Shown here one piece after another: positions 53,665 through 64,000 of a DNA stretch of 64,000 bases. A program made the translations under genes and the position numbers. The DNA comes from Branchiostoma floridae (taxonomy: Eukaryota; Chordata; Leptocardii; Amphioxiformes; Branchiostomatidae): the NCBI RefSeq assembly GCF_000003815.2, contig NC_049995.1, forward strand, positions 5,172,729 through 5,236,728, written 5' to 3'. Position 1 is the first letter of the stretch; every line of letters begins with the position of its first letter. The notes below the pieces were generated by a model that saw only the letters and a list, made by a program, of their open reading frames with translations, made no database searches and had not been told where the DNA came from.

Positions 53665-56600
53665 TTAATGACTTTTTGGTTTTAAGACCCACTCAGCGTG
53701 TGGATTAACCTTGACCAAGGTCGCTATGTTGGTGTCCATGTCCAAACATCGTTCCCCTGCAAACAATCATAAACCAAGAGTAAGAAAAATTTCAAGCAAA
53801 GCAACAAACAAGGTACCAGCCCAAGAACTACGAAACAGCTGCTGTAACAGTTTGTTATAGGCTCTCACCAACATTAACATTAATTTTGCTTGTGACAAGC
53901 GAAACATGCAATATCTGGAAACACAATACAATGAGGAAATGGAGCTGTGGGGGCCCTTCTGAACATTACACATTCTGTCAAAAGACATTTTTTTTTTACA
54001 ATTATGAAATGTACAGTGAAATAAACATGGTATCCTGACATATCCACTGGGTTCCTACCCTATTTGGCAAAGTAGTGAACATTAAAAGAAAAAGAGTCTG
54101 ACTGAAATAGTGAACAGATGGCTACATTGAATAAAAAACTGGCCCATTCTACATTCCATAGCTATAGGACTAGTACTAATTTGCTAAATGAAGACTGAGA
54201 AAGTTTGCACTACATGTACCTACCAATGTTTCCACCTTTCTCGTACAAGTACGTGTTGTTCCTGGCATACACTGCTGACTGTCGAGGGTTGATACAGCCG
54301 GGCGGTGCATTCCCAGGCTCCGAGGAACTGAGAATGTTACAGAGATAAATTATCATTTATTTCTCCTACTGTAACATTTCTACTTGACAACGACAAGATA
54401 CTTAAGACACTCAAGCAGTATACTTCTTGAGGAGAGCTAAGGAGGACTATGCATGTCAAAAACTGGAAAAAGTCTTCATCTATCATGTTTAACCTCACCG
54501 GAGTAGTCAAGAGGAAAGATGAAGATGATGACATATCAAGGAGCATCACCCTTCATTAAGCAGAGACGGGGGCTGCTACAGACTTCCACTCACCTTTGAC
54601 CTCAAACATGCATTGATGGAGGGAGGCACATCAAATAAAGGCAACAGTATCTGTGCTGAAAGAAAGATTTTAGTACTCACTTGTCCTGGCTAGCGGTTCT
54701 CCCTCTGAACCTTTTAACGACATCTCCTGCTGTCAGCTGTGGGTCCAGGTCGAGCACCATGGCTGTTTTTGTCAGATGAGGGGCTACTACTTTTATCACA
54801 CCTTTGGGCAGAGGATCCTACAAGAAATAAATGAATTATGTACATATTATCATGTAACAGGGTTGTAACCAGCGCCTGTCCTTCCGTCCTTTGATGGGAT
54901 TTGGCAGCTGGGAACAGACAAAAATTATGCTCATTCCGTTCTTTGGTGGAAAAAATTGACATGTAAAAAATGTAAAAAAAAAAACAGATGCCATTCAACA
55001 ACTTAGTCTACCAGCAAAATTCACACCTCAAAAAACAGAAATTAATAGCGTTTCAGAGGGTTTAGATTTGAAAATTCTAGAAAACAGTCAAGAAAGTTGT
55101 AAAAAGGACCTTAATACGTTTTCATTAGCCTAAGTGCTTAATAGGTCCCTTGCACCTCTTCTTAACCTACCAACCTATTGAAACTATATATATTCTGTGT
55201 TCAAAAAGTACATCATGTGCTTGGGTTTCCTACCTCCTGACCAGCAGAAGGGATGGTAGTTTTCTTCTCTTTGTGGTGTCTGCCGATCAGCTTCATCAGC
55301 TGCAAGAACAGACAAAATATATTCAAGTTTAGAACTAATATATAAACACAGCACATACAAGTATTACAAGATATAAGCCCATGTCAGATGCACCGTTTAA
55401 GTAACCCAGTACACACAAAAATGCAAAAAAGACACAAATATCATGTGCTATTACAGACTCTTTGGAAAGTGAGAAAAAAATTAAGTGAGAAAAAGGAACT
55501 GCTCTTACCCCTTTAGAGTCCTTTGTTTTACTACTCTCCACTTGGTACAGGCGACGAACCTGCATCACCATAAACGAAGGCACCTGCAAAAACAATGCAC
55601 CTGGCATTAGGGTTCAATTAATTCAAACACCTACATCTACATGTATAGGGCACAAGTTATTTTCTTGTTGTTGTTTTTTTATCAAGATTTCAAATATGGG
55701 AAAAAATGATAAAGAGGAGACCAGTACTAGTTGGGCAGTCAAAAATATGGGTGAGTTAAAAATTTCAACTTTGCTTCAGAATGATTTAGACCAACTACGA
55801 AGCTATATACCGTGTACTAGTATGATAGAAAAATGATCCTGTTCCCCAACTAGATCTCTTTTGCATATCAATTCACAGCTAGGATATATAAAAACTCTCT
55901 CCAACAAGATTTCTCCAGTGTCACTGACGAGAGACACCGGAAGGTTGTCTGAAACGTCTGCATGACGGTTTCCAAAATCAAATCCAGTTGCCTGAGTAAC
56001 TCCTTTTTCATGTATCTTACTACCTGGATGTCTAACCTTCATTAACGTGATAGGAAAATAGTTGAATATGGACCAAAACCTACTGTCCATAGAATCTTGT
56101 GGTACTTGATCAACATTCGGACAATCTGGGACGTCCCTGCCGCCATCTTGACCTCGTTGTAGTTGACGTTCTTTGATCCTGACTTCACAAGGAACATGTT
56201 GGGAGCCATGATCATGGCCACGTTGTTGATGTTCATTTTGTTCTCCTTCTCCTTGGACACCACCTTGGACAGGAACTTCAACAACAACTGAGGAATTAAA
56301 GTATAAGATACATTTATTTTTTTTAATGTTCAAGCATTTTATCATGTTACAATTTTAAGACCATATATCCGTACACAAAATAAAGAGAGAAAGAACGCAG
56401 AATATATCTTAGAATTCTACTATAATTACAATAATTATTCTTAAATGCTACAAGCTATGAGAAGTGGTCCCAGTACCTTACCTTGAGGGAGTCTCTATGT
56501 ACAGTAGGCAACAGCAGGATGAGCAGGTTGAGTGCTTGGAGCTGTTGCCTCCTGTCAGGGATATCTGTAACAAACCACAATGGTCACTGTTTTTTTCTTC

Positions 56601-59600
56601 TTTCAAAATCAGGTTCGTAGGGCCTGATGTTACCATCATGAAGATGAAGAGTGGCCCATAGCGATAACTGTAGCAGCATCTCTTTTCTCTAAGTCAGAAA
56701 CATCGAGCTTAGGCAAGCTTGACTTCACTGACTCAATAGGTGAAGCAGGGGTTACGAGGCTGCTCTGAAAATTCCTTTCCCCATTTTGGCCGGAATGGTT
56801 TGATCCGCACACATCGCACCATCGCACATCTAGCGGGTTCTTATACGTGCCTGGGGTATGGCTCTCCCCAAACACGGGACCTACATTTAACGTCCTATCA
56901 GAGGGCGGCCCTAGCCAAAGCTAGGTCTCATTTTCACCTGTCAGGAGTAAAGTGAGGAAAGTCATGTAAAGTGCCTTTCCCAATTTTTTATTCTTTATTT
57001 GAATTCTCCATACAAAATGGAATAGCTGGCAAAATAGGTGACTGTCAACAAGTTAAAGTTGCCATACTGTCACTTTGGTTTCGATTTGGGATATGTTGCA
57101 GTGCAAGCAGATTAAACCAATGGGTCCAGCTGTATATGGAGCTGCGTACAAAACTGGTTATGCCTAAAAATCTTACAGTTTCTACCTGTCACTGACAGTG
57201 ACTCAGTAAGTTACTGTAAATCTTTGGATGTTTGCTTTGTAACTAGTTTGTTTCTGTTTTCACAGTTTTCACCATCCTCCTACGCAGGGACATCCAACAG
57301 CCAAACCACCTGTCTGAATGTGCCCTGCTCTTTCAACTGTCACTCTTGGCTGTTGGATGTCCCTGCGTAGGAGGATGAGTTTTCACACGTTCACTGTGAA
57401 TTCATGATCCCACAAATGTGCATCTTACAAATTGCACAATAGAAGTGTTTTCGAACCTCATATAAAAGTCTAGTCTTCCCTTCTATCATAGAAAAAAAAA
57501 AATTAATTTACAACAATACAACCAAACAACAAGTAGGGAAACCACTTACGCTCCACAGATGCAAAGGCAGACAGGTACTCATAAGTTAGTAGGGGGTTCG
57601 GCAACTCCCGTAGGAACTGTTTAAGTAGCGCTGCCACGTCATTGGGCCGTACACGGTCCCACGTGAAGTCACCGTTGTTGAACCTCTCTTCTATATCTTT
57701 CCTGAGATTCTGAAGACATAGAAAGGTATCATTAACACACAGGTAAAACATTATACTGTAATTTTAATGCAGAAACATGAACTTTGGCTTTATGTTTGCA
57801 GTTTTCGCAAGGCCGCTTCACCGCAAACTCAAAACCACCACCAACACTCTTCCATTACAGTATGTGAGTACAGTATATGGCACTACCACAAACTCAAACC
57901 ACTGCAAACACTCAATCTTCCGCAAATTTTAAATCCCCGCAAACTTTAATGAACTTAGTAAAGAGTAACTGAACTGTGTATATATTGACAATGTTTTGGC
58001 TCACAATTTCATCGTTGAATATTTGTCGTGCAATGATATTTCCTTACAATGTATCAAATCTTTATCTTAAGATGTCAGTTTCATCCAATGCTCAATGTAA
58101 AAACAAATTCCCCCCTTGCAGTTCCAGACACAAGCCACTAGGGGTCCAAACTTATGTCACTTCTTCCCAAGCACAAAAACTCACTACCATCCTAAAATCT
58201 TGACCATATCATGTCCAGAACACATGATAACGGTTACCGTATCAAAACTGGAATTTCCGCTGCAGTGCCATAACACGGCGCTAGGGGCCCCAAATCAAGA
58301 AATGTAAAAAATAAATGGACTGATAATACAATATGGAGATTACTTACTTTTATTCTAGCTGCCGACCCTGGAACTCTGAGAATCCCCTCAATGTTTAAGG
58401 CATTTTCCTCCAGGAATAGTATGATCTATAGAAAAAAATAATCTTGTTTACTTAGGTTTATAATCTAACTTGCTTGTCCACATGATTTTCCATTTCATTG
58501 TGCAGATAAAAATAAAACTATGGATACATTTTGTGTCAGAAATTGTTAAGAAACAATGCAGTGAATAGTACACTTTATTTTAATCAAAATCAGATGTTAA
58601 AGCCATCAACATTAATGGACCAATCAGAGATCAATACAGATTGATACAATCACCATGTGAACCAATCAGAACTTACAGACTGTAATATGAGAGGGGTCTT
58701 GATTCCATCTCTTTTCTTCTGGTCTTGCTCAACAAGAACCTCCAGTGGGACACTAAATACTCCAGATTCTGTAGTTATAGAGACAAAAAAAAATCACATA
58801 TAATTCAATATCCTGTGACAAAATAATTCAAAGCAATACTTGCTCACTTACTAAGCAAAACATCATACTACTGTAACACATGTCAGTGTCCGAAATACTT
58901 TTTTCAGCCAGGTTGCTCAGACGGCAACCTGAGCCAAAAGCCAGGTTGCGGCATCAACATCTTAGGTTGCCCCACCTCTAAGTCATTACTTTCTCTAACG
59001 AGCTACTTATCCATCTTTTCTTACAGTTAGTATACATGTAACTACTTAATATGTTTTATCTTACAAAGCAGATGCACATAGATGGGGAAAACATGTGTTC
59101 CAACTGCAAAATTTCCAAGTATCGCACTGTGCTACCTGGGTTTGAAATTAAGTTGCACCACTTTGCAAGTGCGCATGTGAGCATTTTGAGCACTGCTGAA
59201 CTAAATCAAATTGACTAAGCAATACTGACCTTTCAACTTGACCTTTCCTGGCCGTCTTCTCTTGAGTTCAATGTTGTGGGTGTCGAAGAGCGCCGTCAGT
59301 TCGATCAGCGCTAACGATCGCACCTTCTTCATGTCTCTCTCCGACAAGTCACCGACTTTGGTCACTCCGTATTTGTCTTTGACTAGAGTAAAATTCTACC
59401 AAACAGAAAGCAATTATTCGAGCTGTGTAGAAGGTCTTACAATATGGCATAGTACTAAACTTGAAATCATTACAGACTCTTTGTGGGTATGACACAATGT
59501 TAAGTATGGAATCCGATGTGGATTTGAATAGTCCATTATCCATTGTTTGATTAATAATTAATTGATTATACCATTGTTTGATTATACTGCTGCTGGGGGT

Positions 59601-62600
59601 CCCTGCCGCAGCGGTAGGCAGCAGTCGGCTAGTCTTCACACCGCGCTTAAGATATTCAATTTTTTTTCTTCCATAATTTGGTTTGAAAACTCTCTAGTGC
59701 AAATTTGTCTTACATTACACATTACTTTAAATCCCCTTTCTTTTACACCCGATGTCCAAGTTTTTGTCTATACATTTTGAATTGTATAACATGCATACAA
59801 CAAATACTGACAATTTGAATTAAAATAATGTGGCAGTTACTTACCGGTAATTGATCTGCACTGTATTCATCGTCTGACTTAGCCCCAACTTCCTACATTG
59901 GAGTAAAAAAAAAACATGCTTTATCAGTCAACAGTACTTTTCTTTTTGATCATAGTATCTTGTTCTTTTCATATTTTCCTAAAATCACATTATTCAATAG
60001 AACCTCTTTTTTCAAAATGAATTTCTAACTTGTAGTAAAAGAACTACATTTTTTTTTTCATTTTTTCTAGCAATTGTTTATCAAATTCAGCATATAAGTC
60101 AACATAAAATTAAAACAACAACAACTGTTACAACAGAGTAACCTGTGTGCCATCCTCTTTAGTTAGAACAAGGCTCCCATACTAGCTCCTTTACATTTTT
60201 TAATATAATGGCATTCAGAATCATTACAGAGGAGAAGATCATGTAAAACTTTTTACTTACCAGTTTTGCATCTGATGAAAAGTCTAAGGATATGTCTGTA
60301 TCTGACACAAGTTCCTGGTTGGACACTCTTCTCGAAAGTTCCTTGTGAGTCCCCGGGGACTTGGGTTGAACACTCATTGTTCGGACACCTGAAAAACAAA
60401 CAAAATTTGAAAGTTTGTATTTTTTTTTTTTTTCAAATTATGAACTAAATCCATCTACGATACTGTAACCTATGTACATGTATTACAAAATAATTTTTGA
60501 AACACAATTTGATTTGATTTGTTAACTCTGCATGAATGTCGGTCTAAATGATTATCATTGAAATGAGATTTCTTCAGTTTGTTTTTGAAAGGATTCAAAA
60601 GGAAATTCATAAAACCAGAGACTTTCAATAACAGCAGTCAGGAGAGAAATCATTCATTTTGGATACCCCCGAGTGTGTGTGTGGGGGGGTGGTGGTGGGG
60701 TGGGGGGGCCTAAACCCTGAACCCCTGCATATTGGCACGAATTGGGTGGATAGCATCTGGGTGGATGACTAGATGATCATAATGTAAAGGTACAAAATTG
60801 ACAATGACGTCATCTAAAGAAATGTTTAACAAATATTGTTTAAGACATCCAGCAGTAAGTCCTACCTCCCCCTACTCCACAAGGAGGCAGAGGAGGGGGA
60901 GGTCCACGCAAGTCATGGGCTTAGTTTTGTGATCTCGCGAGTTTAAGCCATACCGTGATAAAGTTATTCTGATCAGACACTGAAAATTTTGAGGTGTGTG
61001 TTTAATGTGTTTTACGTGTTTCCAAGAGTCACTCAGATTGAAGAACTATTCTATTGAATTATATAAAATCTTTATTGACACGACAAAAGTACAGCGACTT
61101 TTGCTATAATAACTACTTACAATACAACTAAACAGACATATATGGATATATCTATAGGTATGAATAAGTAAACTTATTGGGTCTAGCATCGTTACATATA
61201 TTATGTTACAAACAAAGTTATTTACCAGTTGCTGCATCTGTAACTCCCAGGTTGATGGATGATGAGGAAGAGACTCTCCGTCGAACAGGGGGGTGTCTGC
61301 TGTCCTCCAGGGGGGAGGGGAGAGGGGGGCTGATGCTGCGCGGGGGGCTGGGGATGATCTCGCGAGGCTGGGGAAGAAATGGACTTGGAATTATCTCTCT
61401 TCCTTCAGCCCCCTGTGGAAAAAAAGAAAGAAATTATGAACTAATGAATAAACTAGAAAGACAACTTTTTGCAAAATGTTTTCCCTCTAGCCCTGTGTTA
61501 AGATTCTTGCTTACATATAATACTAATACCATTAGGTTCACCCCAAAGTAGAATGTGCGGCTCAAAAATGAATGGTGATAGCCAGCTCAATACAATACAT
61601 CTATAGGGGTTCTTTAGTTATGCTGACCACACAAACACACACACAAGTACACCCAAAACAATACATTTTGTACCTCCCTTGTTTATATTAAGGGAACAAT
61701 GTTTTGTACATGTACCAGGTGGTAATTCTTAAGTCGTAATATGCAATAGGTTATACCTTGGGAAATTTAAGGCAATATCTAGGACACAGTATGTTTTTTA
61801 TGAAGGGCCAGTATGTTACACTGTAGGTGTTAGTAGTCATCAGAAACAGCTCCAATTTCAACCTATACATGCAAGTATGATTTCTGGCCCTGATGACTTT
61901 CTACATTTACAACACAGTAGTACTTATTGACCTCACACTACAACAGCCTTTCCCTGGTATCCAAGTCTCACAAATGTCAGATGTTTTACAAACTTCAGTA
62001 ATCAGTATACAACACCCATGTACGACAAGGCATTCTTTTGTTTGTTCCACACTTTTAATAGTCCATTTCTGACACATTGGCTAAACGTTACCAGGAAACC
62101 TTAACTTTCCTGTTGCTAAGGAGAACAATAACGGCCATATAAAAAGACAATAGAAGCAGCAAATAGATCGCCACATGACCTCAGGTCACCTTACGAGGCT
62201 TCATGTAACAGTTGCCCTTAATTTTGCAACATCCTGAATGTTGAAAGCCCTAAAAAAGCCTATTTTGGGTTATACAGCAAAGTGGACTAATTTTTTATAC
62301 AGCAAACTTGTGTTCTTTAAATGATTAAGCTTCTCTCCCAGACAGAGTATTTTTTGCACGGCCTATTTGCCAGTGAATTTCGAGCAATCATCCGGCTGGT
62401 GCAATTATGCGAAGTTATCCAGCTGGACTGCACCAGTTTGGGATTTAGGGATTCTGTGCAGTTAACAGAAGTGTGCGTTGATCCGTTGTGCATGTGCTGG
62501 CTTCTACTGTACTGCAAGTTGTTTTGGTGAAGGAAAATGTTCAAATACCCCCTATTTCATGAATGGAACTGTCCTCACCCTTTGTGCGTCCTCCTGAGGC

Positions 62601-63980
62601 ATTGTGGGACTTGTCGGAGAGGACGGTGGCTGGAAGATATCCCTGACGTCCCGCGGCTGCGCCCTGCCCTTCATCCGCAGTGTCTGGTTCAGGTTGGAGA
62701 CGCGACGTTCCACGGCCGCCGCTTGCGTCCGTGTAAGTGTTGACATCAAAACCTCGTCGACTTCTCCATAAACATTGTGGACCTCGTTCCCAGCTAGAAG
62801 TAAGAAAAAATTGAAACATATTCTAATCAACAAACTTATTAAAATATATGATATACCCTTCTGAAATGAGCTTATAGTTATACAGTGTCATATATTTTTT
62901 TTGGTAAATTTAACATTGAATTTCTTTTAATCTGCAGTTTGAAAGGCAGATGCTAGGTGACTAAGTATAACAGCGTGATTAGAAAAGAAAATCCTTAAAG
63001 TTAGAAAATTTTGTTATGAATCTGAAAATATAACATTTTGTGGCAGTTTCTTAACAGTAGACACCATAGCAACTCCCCTTCCCCCCCAAAATTTAAAAGC
63101 TTAATTTTTTCTCTAATTCTCTCATTCAAAACAGCATACAAAATGCTGATGAAATCCTGGCAAATAAACCTGACATGTTTATTTGCCAGGTTTATTTGCC
63201 AGGATTTCATCAGCATTTTGTATGCAGGATTCCTGGAAAAATAGACATGTTACTTATACTGTAACATCTTACCTGAAAGCTTTGAGGCCGCACCAGTAAG
63301 TCCTGAGTCCTTTAGCCACTCTGTGTTGTGTTCAAATTCTGTCCACATAAAAAACATTGTCATGACTGGTTTGAACAAATGGTTCAAATGTAAAGATAGA
63401 CAAATGTATATGAATGCTCACAATGTTATCCAAAACACTCATTGTAAATTGTGACATTTGTCAAAGCCAAAAAAAAAGAAAAATCATAAGCAAACATAAT
63501 ACTTAAGAAAGTAAATCATACTGTTTCTCTCTTAGAAACAGTCCTTCAGGAAGCAAAATATATCTTAGGGCCATTGTAATACTGCTTCCACTCCTGAAAG
63601 GTTGCCAAAAATCTAAACAATATGGCATAGCTTTAATTTTGTTTGCTATAGAATGTAGAAAACTTACCTTCTGGGGTCTTATAATTTGCTAAAAAAAGTC
63701 AACCATATAGTCTGTATTTTTTGTAGAAACAGTCCTCTACAGAGCAAAATAACTTGACTGTTGCCTCAATAAAGGTGAACTGAACTGAACCCCTGAGGGA
63801 TTGCCAAAAATTAAAACTGATGACAGTGACTTTATTGTAGAAAAACTTACCATCTGGCGTTTTACACAGATCTTCCTCGCTACCGAAACTTTCTGAGTTC
63901 TCCTCTATGTCCTTGATCTCCGTCCAATAGTCAGACAAATCGTTGTCCACGACACCGGGCTGGCTCAGTTGGCGCTGCAT
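53665..63980 (-). CDS. ARHGAP18/28-like: Rho GTPase-activating protein of the ARHGAP18/28/40 type
   Basis: Eighteen exons, phases closing throughout, 683 residues from the ATG at 63980: 63980-63851, 63688-63668 (21-nt microexon), 63338-63273, 62793-62579, 61412-61226, 60388-60261, 59892-59845, 59395-59230, 58768-58677, 58425-58348, 57709-57550, 56564-56482, 56287-56084, 55583-55509, 55299-55234, 54817-54681, 54327-54224, 53756-53665 (stop). The frame is open upstream of 63980, so the N-terminus may extend out of the window. N-terminal family motif TRTQAAAVERRV and PRDVRDIF; Pro/Ser-rich middle; RhoGAP domain about residues 319-526 with arginine finger R368 (GILRVPGSAARIK), FLRELPNPLLTYE, NMNINNVAMIMAPNMF-type core; C-terminus TYLYEKGGNIGERCL and NPHAEWVLKPKSH. 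Stimulates GTP hydrolysis by Rho-family GTPases and so controls actin. The exact paralogue cannot be fixed. Confidence 0.95.
55860..56040 (-). repeat. Copy of the GAAACGTCTG dispersed repeat
   Basis: CTGAAACGTCTGCATGACGG then TTTCCAAAATCAAATCCAGT, TGCCTGAGTAACTC matches the arms at 3530-3740. It lies in a RhoGAP intron. Confidence 0.5.
56870..57000 (+). repeat. SINE-like fragment in a RhoGAP intron
   Basis: GGACCTACATTTAACGTCCT then ATCAGAGGGCGG, TCATTTTCACCTGTCAGGAG and TGTAAAGTGCCTTTCCC. Related to 10480-10540. Confidence 0.45.
57273..57377. repeat. Intronic hairpin, 32-bp perfect arms
   Basis: CATCCTCCTACGCAGGGACA and onward to 57304 is exactly reverse-complemented at 57346-57377; the loop is 41 nt. 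It sits in the RhoGAP intron between exons 57550-57709 and 56482-56564. Confidence 0.9.
58095..58315 (+). repeat. Copy of the CTGCAGTACCA dispersed repeat
   Basis: TTGCAGTTCCAGACACAAGC, CACTAGGGGTCC and a second CTGCAGTGCCA...CTAGGGGCCCCAAA belong to the family also at 13.1, 28.4 and 31.8 kb. Confidence 0.55.
58885..59200 (+). repeat. Second copy of the AK2 intron 1 repeat
   Basis: Matches 35545-35855 block by block in the same order. It lies in the RhoGAP intron between exons 59230-59395 and 58677-58768, antisense to that gene. Confidence 0.7.
61058..61195 (-). mobile_element. LINE 3' tail, minus strand
   Basis: Reverse complement of the AAGTCACTGTACTTTTGTTG then TGTCAATAAAG terminus found at 26.2 and 35.9 kb, followed by the matching upstream tract (CATATATGTCTGTTTAGTTG then TA). 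It ends about 30 bp from the RhoGAP exon at 61226-61412. Confidence 0.65.
63134..63225. repeat. Intronic hairpin, 39-bp perfect arms
   Basis: GCATACAAAATGCTGATGAA and onward to 63172 is exactly reverse-complemented at 63187-63225, loop 14 nt. It lies in the RhoGAP intron between exons 63273-63338 and 62579-62793. Confidence 0.92.
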
Positions 63981-64000
63981 GGCGCTACCGGGTGCGTAAC

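Noticed and set aside
55803-56345. 180-codon minus-strand frame
   Set aside because: It is an out-of-frame shadow of RhoGAP exon 56084-56287 running into a repeat.

Overview
This is animal nuclear DNA: intron-rich, AT-leaning, densely packed with degenerate transposons, with one 100-N assembly gap. Gene content and repeats point to a cephalochordate (amphioxus, Branchiostoma): adenylate kinase 2 and an ARHGAP18/28/40-type RhoGAP of vertebrate grade, a C-I-type TRIM, secreted Link-domain proteins in tandem, an intronless LRR receptor with tyrosine-based tail motifs, and CR1/L2-like LINE tails. The species is inferred, not proven. Exon models were built by hand from splice signals, phase and family similarity; phases close across every junction given.

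Layout. 1-4573 (minus): 5' part of a TRIM-like E3 ligase (RING, two B-boxes, COS-like coiled coil, FN3) that continues into a DOC/galactose-binding-like domain and runs off the window. 6902-14854 (minus): complete 11-exon M14 carboxypeptidase A/B-like zymogen in which two key active-site residues are changed. 19213-21468 (minus): single-exon LRR transmembrane receptor with a 48-bp repeat encoding ITAM-like tyrosines. 25615-29972 and 30935-32796 (plus): two tandem four-exon genes for secreted coiled-coil plus Link-domain proteins, with a relic of a third copy at about 33.2 kb. 34722-40225 (plus): complete 7-exon AK2, followed by a degenerate tandem array derived from its own last exon. 40.2-53.6 kb: no gene recognised, many repeats. 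53665-63980 (minus): 18-exon RhoGAP, complete or missing only its extreme N-terminus.

Between and inside genes are several elements defined here by matched ends: a mariner-like MITE with TA duplication (13329-14251), a piggyBac-like element with TTAA duplication carrying TGACGTCA sites (23310-24222), other inverted-repeat elements, a LINE insertion dated by comparison of the two Link genes, and two intronic hairpins (perfect or near-perfect arms of 39 and 32 bp) in the RhoGAP gene.

The genes do not form an operon or obvious pathway. AK2 and the RhoGAP are housekeeping or cytoskeletal genes; the LRR receptor and Link proteins look like extracellular recognition or matrix genes of the lineage-expanded type. 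The most interesting leads are the TRIM-DOC domain combination, the probable carboxypeptidase pseudoenzyme, the tandem coiled-coil Link proteins and the ITAM-like LRR receptor.
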